From assembly GCA_027080135.1 (NCBI GenBank), contig JALWUJ010000003.1, positions 1 to 32,313 on the forward strand: DNA of 32,313 nucleotides, given 5' to 3'. The translations under genes were made by a program, and so were the position numbers. Shown here piece by piece: positions 15,482 to 24,043 of the stretch. This DNA is from Flavobacteriaceae bacterium. GTDB lineage: Bacteria > Bacteroidota > Bacteroidia > Flavobacteriales > Flavobacteriaceae. The notes beneath the pieces were generated by a model. That model ran no database searches. It saw only the letters and a program-made list of their open reading frames with translations, and was not told the DNA's origin. Position 1 is the stretch's first letter, and each line of letters opens with the position of its first letter.

Positions 15482-16519
15482 ATGAAAGAAGATTTACACG
15501 TCTATGACAATGTATTATCGCTTATAGGAAACACTCCAATGATTAAGCTAAACAAAATAACTTCCAACTATAACGGAAATTTTTACGCTAAAGTTGAAGG
15601 GTTTAATCCGGGACATTCCACAAAAGATAGAATTGCTTTACATATTATTGAAGAAGCCGAAAGTAGAGGAATCTTAAAACCTGGTGATACCATCGTTGAA
15701 ACTACCAGCGGAAACACGGGTTTTAGTTTAGCAATGGTAAGTATTATTAAAGGGTACAAATGTATTTTGGCGGTGAGTTCAAAATCATCACCTGATAAAA
15801 TAGATATGTTGAAAACAATGGGAGCAAAGGTATATGTTTGCCCAGCTCACGTTCCTTCTGACGACCCTAGGTCTTATTACGAAGTTGCTAAAAGGCTTCA
15901 TAAAGAAACACCAGGTTCTATTTATATTAACCAATATTTTAATCAGTTAAATTCTGAAGCACACTATAAGTCAACAGGCCCTGAAATTTGGAATCAAACT
16001 GAAGGAAAAATAACACATTTAGTAGCATGTAGTGGAACAGGAGGAACTATTTCTGGTATTGGTCGTTATTTAAAAGAACAAAATAGTGATGTAAAGGTTA
16101 TCGGAATTGATGCTTACGGATCGGTATTAAAAAAATACCATGAAACTCGTGAGTTTGATGAAAATGAAATATATCCCTACCGAATTGAAGGATTAGGCAA
16201 AAACTTAATTCCTACAGCAACAGATTTCGATCAGATTGATCGTTTTGTAAAAGTAACCGATGAAGGAAGTGCTCATACTGCTAGAGAATTAGCAAGTGCT
16301 GAAGGACTTTTTGTAGGATACACAAGTGGTGCTGCGGTTGAAGGGTTAAAACAATTAAGCGAAGAAGGCGAATTTAACAAAGATAGTGTTGTCGTGGTGG
16401 TTTTTCCAGATCACGGCTCTCGTTATATGAGTAAAATATACAGCGATAAATGGATGGAACAACAAGGATTTCTTGATGAAAAAATTACAGAAATTTCTGA
16501 AGTAGAATATGTAAAATAA
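15482..16519 (+). CDS. PLP-dependent cysteine synthase/CBS-fold enzyme, candidate cysteate synthase
   Basis: A 345-residue fold-type II PLP enzyme. Lys48 in GHSTKDR forms the Schiff base, TSGNTG (75-80) binds the substrate carboxylate and SGTGGT (184-189) binds the cofactor phosphate. It lacks the heme-binding N-terminus and the CBS-pair C-terminus of eukaryotic cystathionine beta-synthase. Enzymes of this fold replace the beta-substituent of serine, O-acetylserine or O-phosphoserine with a nucleophile. The next gene is an alpha-oxoamine synthase of the type that joins cysteate to an acyl group, so a role making L-cysteate from O-phosphoserine and sulfite for capnine is likely. That assignment is inference; a cysteine or cystathionine synthase is the alternative. 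A terminator separates the two genes. Confidence 0.88.
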   Translation: MKEDLHVYDNVLSLIGNTPMIKLNKITSNYNGNFYAKVEGFNPGHSTKDRIALHIIEEAESRGILKPGDTIVETTSGNTGFSLAMVSIIKGYKCILAVSSKSSPDKIDMLKTMGAKVYVCPAHVPSDDPRSYYEVAKRLHKETPGSIYINQYFNQLNSEAHYKSTGPEIWNQTEGKITHLVACSGTGGTISGIGRYLKEQNSDVKVIGIDAYGSVLKKYHETREFDENEIYPYRIEGLGKNLIPTATDFDQIDRFVKVTDEGSAHTARELASAEGLFVGYTSGAAVEGLKQLSEEGEFNKDSVVVVVFPDHGSRYMSKIYSDKWMEQQGFLDEKITEISEVEYVK

Positions 16520-16544
16520 ATAAATAGTTCAATTTTAATACGTT

Positions 16545-16580
16545 AAGCCACTATAATTAAATTTTGTAGTGGCTTTTTTC
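16545..16580 (+). terminator. Terminator between the two PLP enzyme genes
   Basis: Stem AAGCCACTA (16545-16553) pairs with TAGTGGCTT (16567-16575) and is followed by TTTTC. The two functionally linked genes are therefore separate transcription units or only partly coupled. Confidence 0.8.
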
Positions 16581-16628
16581 TTGTTAATTTCTTCTTTTAA
16601 AATTGTACGCTAACCCATATTATTTGAG

Positions 16629-16636
16629 TATTTTTG
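16629..16636 (+). promoter_or_regulatory. -7 box of the alpha-oxoamine synthase gene
   Basis: TATTTTTG matches TAnnTTTG, with a TTG 23 bases upstream (16603-16605). The ATG lies 25 bases downstream. Confidence 0.6.
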
Positions 16637-16660
16637 TCGATTATATTGAAACTACAAATT

Positions 16661-17923
16661 ATGAGTAAAGATTTATTTGAAAAGATATATAAAAACAAAG
16701 GACCTCTTGGGAAATGGGCAGAAGTAGCCGAAGGTTATTTTGTGTTTCCAAAATTAGAAGGACCTATTTCTAATCGAATGAAATTTCAAGGAAAAGAAGT
16801 AATTACCTGGAGTATTAATGATTACTTAGGATTAGCTAACCATCCAGAAGTTAGAAAGGCAGACGCAGAAGCAGGAGTAAAATATGGTTCGGCCTATCCA
16901 ATGGGAGCTCGTATGATGAGTGGTCATACAGATTTACATGAACAACTTCAAAATGAATTAGCAGAATTTGTAAGCAAAGAAGCAGCTTATTTGTTAAATT
17001 TTGGTTATCAAGGAATGGTATCTACTATTGATGCCTTGGTGTCAAAAGACGATATTATTGTTTATGATGTAGATGCACACGCTTGTATTATTGACGGTGT
17101 ACGTTTACATTTAGGAAAACGTTTTACTTATAAACATAACGATTTAGAAAGTATAGAAAAGAACTTGCAACGTGCTACTAAAATGGCAAAAACAAGTGGA
17201 GGAGGAATACTTTTAATTTCTGAAGGAGTTTTCGGAATGCGAGGAGAACAAGGAAGATTAAAAGAAATTGTTGCTTTAAAGAAAAAATACAATTTTAGGT
17301 TATTTGTTGATGATGCCCATGGTTTTGGTACCCTAGGAAAAACAGGTGCTGGTGCAGGAGAGGAGCAAGGGGTACAAGACGAAATAGATATTTATTTTGC
17401 AACTTTTGCAAAATCTATGGCAAGTACAGGTGCTTTTATTGCAGCTGATGAAGAAATTATTGCATATTTAAAATATAACTTGCGTTCTCAAATGTTTGCA
17501 AAATCTTTGCAGATGCAATTGGTGGAAGGAGCATTAAAACGTCTAGATATGTTGCGTACTATGCCAGAGCTAAAAAATAAACTTTGGGAAAACGTAAATG
17601 CTTTACAAGGAGGGTTAAAAGAAAGAGGGTTTGATATTGGAACCACTCAATCTTGCGTTACCCCTGTATATTTAAAAGGTTCTATACCTGAAGCTATGGC
17701 CTTGGTAAAAGATTTACGTGAAAATCATGGAATTTTTTGTTCAATTGTAGTATATCCTGTAATTCCCAAAGGGCTTATATTATTACGTATGATTCCTACA
17801 GCTTCTCACAACCTAAAAGATGTTGAAGAAACTTTAGAAGCTTTTGAATCTATAAGAGAACGATTGGAAAATGGTACTTATAAAAGGCTGTCGGCAGCTG
17901 TTGCTGCTGCTATGGGAGAGTAA
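16661..17923 (+). CDS. Alpha-oxoamine synthase family enzyme, candidate cysteate C-acyltransferase (capnine synthesis)
   Basis: A 420-residue fold-type I PLP enzyme of the serine palmitoyltransferase/KBL/AONS family. The DDAHGFG motif (Asp217-Gly223) holds the PLP-pyridine Asp and stacking His region, and Lys251 in FAKSMA is the Schiff-base lysine. I start at the ATG at 16661 (MSKDLFEKI), just after a -7 box, and not at 16634, which overlaps that box. Members of this family condense an amino acid with an acyl thioester and lose CO2. Flavobacterial members with this N-terminus and the motif GARMMSGHTDLHEQL are known to use cysteate to make 3-ketocapnine, the base of sulfonolipids important for gliding. 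Adjacency to a cysteate-synthase candidate supports this. A serine- or glycine-using enzyme is the alternative. Confidence 0.88.
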   Translation: MSKDLFEKIYKNKGPLGKWAEVAEGYFVFPKLEGPISNRMKFQGKEVITWSINDYLGLANHPEVRKADAEAGVKYGSAYPMGARMMSGHTDLHEQLQNELAEFVSKEAAYLLNFGYQGMVSTIDALVSKDDIIVYDVDAHACIIDGVRLHLGKRFTYKHNDLESIEKNLQRATKMAKTSGGGILLISEGVFGMRGEQGRLKEIVALKKKYNFRLFVDDAHGFGTLGKTGAGAGEEQGVQDEIDIYFATFAKSMASTGAFIAADEEIIAYLKYNLRSQMFAKSLQMQLVEGALKRLDMLRTMPELKNKLWENVNALQGGLKERGFDIGTTQSCVTPVYLKGSIPEAMALVKDLRENHGIFCSIVVYPVIPKGLILLRMIPTASHNLKDVEETLEAFESIRERLENGTYKRLSAAVAAAMGE

Positions 17924-17939
17924 TAAGCTCTCCTATATT

Positions 17940-17982
17940 AAAAAAAGCCAAAGTTAAATTTTATAACCTTGGCTTTTTTTAT
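17940..17982. terminator. Bidirectional terminator between convergent genes
   Basis: Stem 17945-17956 pairs with 17964-17975, flanked by A6 on the left and T7 on the right. The single weak pair is a G-U wobble on the minus strand, so it serves both the oxoamine synthase and the cupin gene. Confidence 0.8.
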
Positions 17983-17987
17983 TCAAC

Positions 17988-18362
17988 CTACTTTCTTGGT
18001 TCAACAATAAGAAAAACAGCGGTACTATCTCCTATATTTAAAACTTCGTGCCATTGTGTGCCTTTACTATAAAAGTTACTTCCTGTTTTAACTTGAATTT
18101 CTTTTGTTCCAGTAGTGTCAGTAATTCTAAATTTACTGCCCGCCAAAGTATAACCAAAATGAGGAGCATGAAAATGGCGTTCGTGTCCAATGTTTGGCGG
18201 AAATGTACATTTAAGAACTCGAACAGATTTATTTTCTTTTAATAATTCACAGACCGAACTACCTTTCCAACCAGCTTTTAAAGGGTCTGGTAATTTAGAA
18301 TTGGTTTTGCAAGATGAAAACCCTATCCCAATAATTAAAAGATAAAAAGACAGAATCTTCAT
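17988..18362 (-). CDS. Cupin-domain lipoprotein
   Basis: A 124-residue protein with a lipoprotein signal (FSSC, Cys18) and one cupin barrel. Metal ligands are visible: His60, His63, His65 and His68 in GHERHFHAPHFGYTLAG (cupin motif 1) and His105 in TQWHEVLN (motif 2). It is therefore probably a periplasmic metal-binding cupin. No specific reaction can be assigned. It is the last gene of a minus-strand run, six bases after the thioredoxin-like gene, and ends at the shared terminator at 17940-17982. Confidence 0.85.
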   Translation of the reverse strand: MKILSFYLLIIGIGFSSCKTNSKLPDPLKAGWKGSSVCELLKENKSVRVLKCTFPPNIGHERHFHAPHFGYTLAGSKFRITDTTGTKEIQVKTGSNFYSKGTQWHEVLNIGDSTAVFLIVEPRK

Positions 18363-18368
18363 TAATGT

Positions 18369-18890
18369 TTATTTCTTTTCTTTTTTGTAGAAAACTTCGC
18401 CTATAATTATTAACTCATCATCGGTTAAATTTGAAGTCTTTTTTAGGGTTTTTTTGAAATCTACTACTTCTTGTATAGTCGAAGGTGACCCCATGTTTTT
18501 TCCGTCTGAACCTAATGAATTTCCAATAATCTTTCTGTCTTTATTAAAAATTAACCAATAAGGTAGTCCTGCTTTTTCACCGTCGTATTCTTTTAAAAAC
18601 TCAAAAGAACCAGGGTTTTCAAGGTCTTTTTTGTCTTTTGATTCCAAAACAGAAAGATGAACAATAACATAGTTAGCTTCTAACATATCTTTAATTCTTT
18701 CGTTGTTTAAGTTTTGATCCATTTTTTTGCACCAACTACACCAAGAAGCTTGAAAAACTACTAAAACATTTTTGTTTTCGATTACGGCTTGTTTAAATGC
18801 TTCATCTAAAATTTCAGAAGTTGACTTTTGAGCAAAAGAAAGCGTAGAAATAAAGATGAATAATAAGGTAATAAGTAATTTACTTTTCAT
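18369..18890 (-). CDS. Exported thioredoxin-family protein (DUF255/thioredoxin_7-like)
   Basis: A 173-residue protein with an SPI signal peptide ending in SFAQ and a thioredoxin fold with the active site WCSWC (Cys51, Cys54). The segment VLVVFQASWCSWCKKMDQNL matches periplasmic thioredoxin_7-type proteins. These reduce or isomerise disulfides in exported proteins. The cis-proline region is present as GLPYWLIFNKD. It lies 14 bases after the GNAT gene and six before the cupin lipoprotein, so it is part of one operon. Confidence 0.88.
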   Translation of the reverse strand: MKSKLLITLLFIFISTLSFAQKSTSEILDEAFKQAVIENKNVLVVFQASWCSWCKKMDQNLNNERIKDMLEANYVIVHLSVLESKDKKDLENPGSFEFLKEYDGEKAGLPYWLIFNKDRKIIGNSLGSDGKNMGSPSTIQEVVDFKKTLKKTSNLTDDELIIIGEVFYKKEKK

Positions 18891-18904
18891 AATTAAATTT
18901 TAAT

Positions 18905-20023
18905 TTATAAATTGATTCTAAAGGTACTACGTTCTTTATGTTTTATAGGACTGTTGGATTTCCATAATTGTTGTACAGCAACGTTTTCCTCTAACTCGGG
19001 ATTGGTTTCGGTTTGTTTAATGCCTTTTCTATTAAAAATTTCTCTCATTTCTTCAAAAATAATAGCAGTAACTCCTTTTCCTTGATATTCGGGATCTACG
19101 CCAATTAGGTAAAATGCAGCGGTATCGTTTTTCTTTTGAGCTTTCCATAAATAATACCAACCAAAAGGAAATAAAGAGCCATTTGCTTTTTTTAGAGCTT
19201 TTGAAAAAGAAGGCATAACAATAGAAAATGCAATTAGTTTTTTGTTTTTATCTAAAATGCACGTAATGTATTCGGGATTTATAAAATTGAAGTATTTTTC
19301 TTTATAATGGTCTATTTGGTATTGCTGAATGGGAACAAAAGTTTGAAGCGAATTATAGGTTTTGTTTAACAAACCAAACATATCGTTTACATAGGGTAGT
19401 ATTTGCGATTTACTTTTAAACCGTAATACATTTAAAGAATATCTGTCTTTAATTAATTTTGCAAATTTTTTTACTTTTTCGGTAGTTTCGGTCGGATTTT
19501 GAAGTCTGAATTCTACCCAAGTTGCTTGCTTTTTTAGACCTAATTTTTTTAAATGCTCAGCATAATAGGGATAATGATACCATGTAATCATAGTATTCAA
19601 TTCTTCAAATCCCATCGTTAAAATACCTGCTTTTTCCATATTTGAAAACCCTACAGGACCTTCGGCATATTCTAGATTATTTGCTTTTCCTATTTCGTAG
19701 ACTTTATTAAGAAGAGCTTTGGTAACTTCAACATCATCAATCATATCTAACCAACCAAACCGTACTTTTTTCTTACCGAGTTCATTAACTTCTATGTGAT
19801 TGATGATTACGGCAATTCTACCTACTATTTTTTCTTTTTTATAAGCTAAATAATAAGATGCTTCAGCATTTTTAAAGACAGGATTGTTTTTTATGTCTAA
19901 GGTTTCCATTTCATCTTTGGTTAGTGGAGGAACCCAGTATTTACAATCCTTATATAATGTAAAAGGAAATTTTACAAATTGCAATAATTCCTTTTTAGAG
20001 GTGATTTTTTTTAATTTAATCAT
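18905..20023 (-). CDS. YghO-like GNAT-fold protein, candidate N-acyltransferase
   Basis: A 372-residue protein with a divergent GNAT fold. The first 170 residues hold the conserved FPFTLYKDCKYWVPPL, the FKNAEASYYLAYKKEKIVGRIAVIINH strand pair and the GPVGFSNMEKAGIL region. The second half carries an acetyl-CoA-binding-like signature, IGVDPEYQGKGVTAII (R/Q-x-x-G-x-G/A type). Homologues are widespread in Bacteroidota and annotated as hypothetical or YghO-like. The bacterial ceramide N-acyltransferase found in Caulobacter also belongs to the GNAT superfamily. Because this gene converges on the capnine gene pair, it is a candidate for adding the N-acyl chain to capnine. That role is inference. 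The operon order is barrel, GNAT, thioredoxin-like, cupin. Confidence 0.85.
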   Translation of the reverse strand: MIKLKKITSKKELLQFVKFPFTLYKDCKYWVPPLTKDEMETLDIKNNPVFKNAEASYYLAYKKEKIVGRIAVIINHIEVNELGKKKVRFGWLDMIDDVEVTKALLNKVYEIGKANNLEYAEGPVGFSNMEKAGILTMGFEELNTMITWYHYPYYAEHLKKLGLKKQATWVEFRLQNPTETTEKVKKFAKLIKDRYSLNVLRFKSKSQILPYVNDMFGLLNKTYNSLQTFVPIQQYQIDHYKEKYFNFINPEYITCILDKNKKLIAFSIVMPSFSKALKKANGSLFPFGWYYLWKAQKKNDTAAFYLIGVDPEYQGKGVTAIIFEEMREIFNRKGIKQTETNPELEENVAVQQLWKSNSPIKHKERSTFRINL

Positions 20024-20044
20024 TAGTTATTTTTCATTACTTGC

Positions 20045-21058
20045 TTAACCCTCATCTCCTTCTTCAAAATCGATATTATCTTTTCGTTTGTTCTTTTTCT
20101 TTTCCTTTTTATCCTTTTTTTTCTTTTTGCTTCCTTTTTCTTCTTTATTTTTTTCTTTTCCAGCTTTTCCTTTTTCTTCTATATATTCATCTTTGTCGTG
20201 CATATCAAATCGGTAAGATAAACCAATTCTTCCCATAAATCTTGAGGGTGTATCTTTAAAATTCACCAAAATTGAGGCGTCAATTTGAAAATTTTGATTA
20301 AATAAATAAGCGGCACCACCTCTTAATAGTTGGTCGGCGTAAAAGTCGCTGCTAATTCCTTGATTTTCTATAAAGGCAGACATTCTTGCATTAAAAGTGT
20401 GTGTGAGGGTTAAAATGTAAGAGTAAGAGGGCATATCTTCGGTAATTCGTTCGCCAATAATATTAGTTACAAACACCCAAGTTCCCCAGTTGTGTTGAGT
20501 GGCTATAGCTATGGTTGGACTTATAGAACTATCGGTTCCAGGTGTTAAAGTATTGTCGGCAAAATCGAAATTTGCACCTGCATAAACAGAAACAGCAGGA
20601 ATTAAATCTCTCCAATGAAATGAGTTATTTGCTTTCCAACTGTAGAGGTTTGGTTTTTCAATTTCTTTTTTTCTATAGGGATCATAGACCAAATATTTGG
20701 CTCCAAGAGTATTGCTTGTAAAATTACTTTCTTTATAATCAAAAGAAATTGCTCCTGAATTATTTGTTACAGAATTGGATCTAAAACCACCAATTAAACT
20801 TATTTCTAATTCTTCTTTCCATACTCCGTAACGTACATTGTAGTCGATGATAAATACGTTGGTTTCGGTTTTTTGAAGGCTATGAGATTCGGTTCCGTAA
20901 CCAAAACCAGCTTCAAACTGCAATACTTTTTTTCCTACAGAAAAAGCTCCTTGAGAGAAGCCGGGTCTATTGGAATTTATAGTTTCGGTGTATTGTGCTT
21001 TTGCAGCGAACACACAAAATAAAAAACAGAATAGGATACTTATTTGTTGGGTTTTCAT
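20045..21058 (-). CDS. Outer-membrane beta-barrel protein with lysine-rich C-terminal tail
   Basis: A 337-residue exported protein. I start at the ATG at 21058 (MKTQQISILFCFLFCVFAAKAQ, a signal peptide) and not at 21079. The body shows alternating amphipathic strands with aromatic girdle residues and NRPGFSQGAFSVGKKVLQFEAGF near the start. This resembles the Bacteroidota group related to the phenol MetA-pathway/transporter barrels. Around residue 291 the barrel ends with RIGLSYRFDMHD, and a tail of about 40 residues follows that is almost wholly Lys, Glu and Asp. A conventional outer-membrane protein ends at its last strand, so the tail would lie in the periplasm. A -7 box (21084-21077) precedes it. 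It heads the operon with the GNAT gene 21 bases downstream. Confidence 0.82.
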   Translation of the reverse strand: MKTQQISILFCFLFCVFAAKAQYTETINSNRPGFSQGAFSVGKKVLQFEAGFGYGTESHSLQKTETNVFIIDYNVRYGVWKEELEISLIGGFRSNSVTNNSGAISFDYKESNFTSNTLGAKYLVYDPYRKKEIEKPNLYSWKANNSFHWRDLIPAVSVYAGANFDFADNTLTPGTDSSISPTIAIATQHNWGTWVFVTNIIGERITEDMPSYSYILTLTHTFNARMSAFIENQGISSDFYADQLLRGGAAYLFNQNFQIDASILVNFKDTPSRFMGRIGLSYRFDMHDKDEYIEEKGKAGKEKNKEEKGSKKKKKDKKEKKKNKRKDNIDFEEGDEG

Positions 21059-21076
21059 ATAAAATTCGGTTAAGTT

Positions 21077-21084
21077 CAAAGATA
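21077..21084 (-). promoter_or_regulatory. -7 box of the barrel-GNAT-Trx-cupin operon
   Basis: Minus-strand TATCTTTG, an exact TAnnTTTG match, 19 bases before the ATG at 21058. Confidence 0.6.
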
Positions 21085-21137
21085 TATATTTATCATTTAT
21101 TTAATAGTAGTTTTTCTGAAATTATACAGACAATTTG

Positions 21138-21145
21138 TATTTTTG
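21138..21145 (+). promoter_or_regulatory. -7 box of the DUF4834-like gene
   Basis: TATTTTTG matches the -7 consensus 21 bases before the ATG at 21166. It is back to back with the operon promoter at 21077-21084. Confidence 0.6.
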
Positions 21146-21165
21146 AACACATTTTTAAAACAACT

Positions 21166-21429
21166 ATGGCTTTTTTAGAAACGATTTTAATTATACTTCT
21201 GGTATATTATGCGTTAAAGATTATTTTAAAATTCTCTAAACCTTACTTAATGAGGTATATTGCCAAGAAGGCAAACGAAAAATTTGGTCAGGATTTTGGT
21301 AATGACCCATTTTCAAATCCCAATGAAAACAGAACGGAAGGTGAAGTAACTATAGATACATCTAAAGCAAACACCAAAAGTTCAAAACCTTCTGTTGGAG
21401 AATATGTAGATTTTGAAGAAATTGATTAA
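21166..21429 (+). CDS. Small membrane protein, DUF4834-like
   Basis: An 87-residue protein starting MAFLETILIILLVYYALKIILKF, one transmembrane helix at the N-terminus. It is followed by a basic segment (KPYLMRYIAKKANEKFG) and a hydrophilic tail ending VGEYVDFEEID. This matches the short DUF4834-type proteins of Flavobacteriaceae, whose function is not known. I set the start at 21166 because of the -7 box at 21138-21145 and because the upstream open frame runs back through the divergent promoter. It lies 84 bases before the YfhO-family gene on the same strand. Confidence 0.8.
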   Translation: MAFLETILIILLVYYALKIILKFSKPYLMRYIAKKANEKFGQDFGNDPFSNPNENRTEGEVTIDTSKANTKSSKPSVGEYVDFEEID

Positions 21430-21513
21430 TCTTTAAAATTTTGACTTCTTATTTATAGAAGACTATTCATCATTTTTTCATAAATTCCCCAAGTTTTATT
21501 TTTAAAATATTTT

Positions 21514-23955
21514 ATGCAACGTTATAAAGAATTTCTGCCGCACATAATTGTGTTTGTTTTATTTATTATAATTTCTCTCGCTTACTTTAGTCCTGTTCTT
21601 CAGGGTAAAAAAATATTCCAAAGTGATATTGTACAATATACTGGAATGGCAAAACAGCAAAACGATTTTAGAAAGGCTACAGGTGAAGAAACCTATTGGA
21701 CCAATAGTGCTTTTGGAGGAATGCCAACCTACCAATTGGGAGCAAAATATCCTCATAATTATATCAAAAAATTAGATTTAACACTTCGGTTTTTGCCAAG
21801 ACCTGCCGATTATCTGTTTTTATATTTTATAGGAATTTATATCTTGTTTTTAATCCTTAAAGTTGATTATAAACTAGCTTTTATCGGTGCTTTGGCTTTT
21901 GGTTTTTCTACTTATTTAATAATAATATTGGGAGTAGGACATAATGCAAAAGCCCACGCAATCGCTTATATGCCTTTAGTTTTAAGCGGAATTATCCTCA
22001 CTTTCAAAAAAAAATATCTCTACGGATTTTTACTAACTACCATCGCTATGGCTTTGGAATTGGTAACAAATCACTTTCAAATGACTTACTATTTGATGTT
22101 ACTGGTAATCGTAATCGGAATCGTTTACCTAATCGATGCATTTAAAAACAAAACCCTTTCGCAATATTTTAAAGCAGTCGGAATTATGGCTGTGGGAGTA
22201 GTGTTAGCCGTCGGGATGAATGCAACCAACATTTTAGCCACCAAAGAATACGCAGACACTTCAACCAGAGGAAAAAGTGAATTAACAATCAATGCCGATG
22301 GAAGCCCAAAAGAAGCAAACAAAGGTTTAGACTATAACTATATTACAGAATACAGCTACGGGAAATTAGAAAGTTTTAATCTATTTATCCCTAGATTTAT
22401 GGGTGGTGGTTCCTCAGAACCTTTGCCCAAAGACCCTAAAATTTTAGATGCTGTGATGCAGCTGGGAGCTTCTCGTGAAGAAGCCAACCAAATATTAAAT
22501 CAGGTGCCTATGTATTGGGGAGACCAACCTATTGTTGCTGCTCCAGCATATGTAGGAGCGATAATTATATTTTTGGCAATTCTTGCTTTATTTTTAATTA
22601 AAGGAAAATTAAAATGGTGGCTAACCACAGGATTTTTACTAAGTTTATTTTTATCTTGGGGAAAGAATTTTAGTTTTCTTACCGATTTCTTTATTAATTA
22701 TATTCCTCTATATAACAAGTTTAGGGCTGTCTCTTCTATTCAAGTTTTATTGGAAATGATATTACCAATTTTAGCAATTGTCGGTTTGCATCATTTCTTT
22801 TTTAAAGCTTCAGAAAATTCTGAATTAAGAAAAAAAGCCTTGCTCTATGCCACAGGAATTACTGGTGGAATTACTATCATATTTATATTATTCAAATCTT
22901 CTTTATTTAGTTTTTCAAGTCCTTATGATTCTTATTTTATAAAAGATTTAGGACCTGGATTTGTAGATGCTATGCGAGAAGATCGAATGACATTGTTTAT
23001 GACAGATGCAATAAGGTCTTTGATATTTGTTTTGCTTTCGGCAGGAGTACTTTGGTTTTATTTGAAAGAAAAACTGAAGCTTAGTTTATCCGTTGGAATT
23101 ATAGGTTTACTTATTGTTTTCGATTTAGTAGGAGTAGATAGACGTTATGTAAACAACGAAGATTTTGTAAATGCCAGAGTAATGGAACGGCCATTTCAAG
23201 AAAATTTTGCAGATAAAGAAATACTAAAAGACGATGGATACTTTAGAGTTTTTGATGCAACCACCAATCCATTTAATAGTGGAAGGGCAAGTTATTTTCA
23301 CAATGCTTTAGGAGGTTATAGTGCTGCAAAACCTGGGCGAATGCAGGATATTGATGATTTTTACCTAAGTAAAGGAGATATTGGAATTTTAAATATGATG
23401 AATGTCCGTTACATCATTACCCAAAGTAAAAATGGCACGGAAGTTCCACAACGAAATCCTTATGCCAACGGTTCAGCTTGGTTTGTTGAAAATGTAATGT
23501 TTGCTAAAAATGCCAATGAAGAAATTAGATTATTAGACAGTTTAGACACTAAAAAAACTGCAATAATTAATAAAGAGTTTAAAGATTTATTGCCTTTAGA
23601 AAATATAAAGAGAGATTCTATGGCAACCATAATTTTAGAAAGTCATAGTCCTAATCATTTGGTTTATAAAACCTCATCTTCCACACCACAAATGGCTATA
23701 TTCTCTGAAGTTTATTATCCAAAAGGTTGGAATGCTTATATTGACGAAAAACCAGCAGATTATTACAGAGCGAACTACGTATTACGTGCTATGACCATTC
23801 CTGAAGGAAATCACACTATAGAGTTTAAATTTGAACCTCAAGTGGTTGCAACAGGTAGTAAAATTTCTTTGGCAAGTAGTATTTTGTTTTTAGTTGTATT
23901 TGTTGGAGGAGTTGCATTATTGAGAAAGCAGGAATCTTATAAAACAAAAAACTAA
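21514..23955 (+). CDS. YfhO-family multi-pass membrane protein
   Basis: An 813-residue integral membrane protein. The first helix (HIIVFVLFIIISLAYFSPVL) is followed by a periplasmic loop with GEETYWTNSAFGGMPTYQ and then about ten or more further helices. Residues 560-770 form a large soluble domain (YFRVFDATTNPFNSGRASY), and a last helix ends near 805. This is the YfhO (PF09586-like) arrangement, a GT-C-like fold linked in Gram-positive bacteria to glycosylation of wall polymers. The Bacteroidota members are uncharacterised. The next gene encodes a glycosyltransferase, which supports a role in surface glycan assembly. The last 11 residues after the final helix are encoded partly by a copy of a dispersed repeat (23934-23950). 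Confidence 0.87.
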   Translation: MQRYKEFLPHIIVFVLFIIISLAYFSPVLQGKKIFQSDIVQYTGMAKQQNDFRKATGEETYWTNSAFGGMPTYQLGAKYPHNYIKKLDLTLRFLPRPADYLFLYFIGIYILFLILKVDYKLAFIGALAFGFSTYLIIILGVGHNAKAHAIAYMPLVLSGIILTFKKKYLYGFLLTTIAMALELVTNHFQMTYYLMLLVIVIGIVYLIDAFKNKTLSQYFKAVGIMAVGVVLAVGMNATNILATKEYADTSTRGKSELTINADGSPKEANKGLDYNYITEYSYGKLESFNLFIPRFMGGGSSEPLPKDPKILDAVMQLGASREEANQILNQVPMYWGDQPIVAAPAYVGAIIIFLAILALFLIKGKLKWWLTTGFLLSLFLSWGKNFSFLTDFFINYIPLYNKFRAVSSIQVLLEMILPILAIVGLHHFFFKASENSELRKKALLYATGITGGITIIFILFKSSLFSFSSPYDSYFIKDLGPGFVDAMREDRMTLFMTDAIRSLIFVLLSAGVLWFYLKEKLKLSLSVGIIGLLIVFDLVGVDRRYVNNEDFVNARVMERPFQENFADKEILKDDGYFRVFDATTNPFNSGRASYFHNALGGYSAAKPGRMQDIDDFYLSKGDIGILNMMNVRYIITQSKNGTEVPQRNPYANGSAWFVENVMFAKNANEEIRLLDSLDTKKTAIINKEFKDLLPLENIKRDSMATIILESHSPNHLVYKTSSSTPQMAIFSEVYYPKGWNAYIDEKPADYYRANYVLRAMTIPEGNHTIEFKFEPQVVATGSKISLASSILFLVVFVGGVALLRKQESYKTKN
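23934..23950 (+). repeat. Half copy of the GAAA-loop palindrome inside the YfhO-family gene end
   Basis: Seventeen bases (GAAAGCAGGAATCTTAT) are identical to 2710-2726, the right arm and flank of the intergenic palindrome. Here they encode part of the LRKQESYK tail. Confidence 0.6.
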
Positions 23956-24043
23956 ACAGACTTGTATAGAGGTTAGCTAAGATTAACAGAGTCACACAAA
24001 GTTTTATTTTGAAAGCTATTTAGTAAATAACGAATGTTGAATA

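Noticed and set aside
15482-16519. Full-length cystathionine beta-synthase with regulatory CBS pair
   Set aside because: The protein stops at 345 residues with no Bateman domain, so only the catalytic fold is present.
16661-17923. Serine palmitoyltransferase (sphingolipid) or 2-amino-3-ketobutyrate CoA ligase
   Set aside because: The fold fits all three, but the adjacent cysteate-synthase candidate and the flavobacterial-type N-terminus favour cysteate acyltransferase. I kept it as a candidate, not a firm call.
20041-20238. Plus-strand Phe/Leu-rich frame opposite the Lys-rich tail
   Set aside because: It is the complement of AAA/GAA codons and so looks like a hydrophobic peptide. This is an artefact of the poly-Lys/Glu coding.
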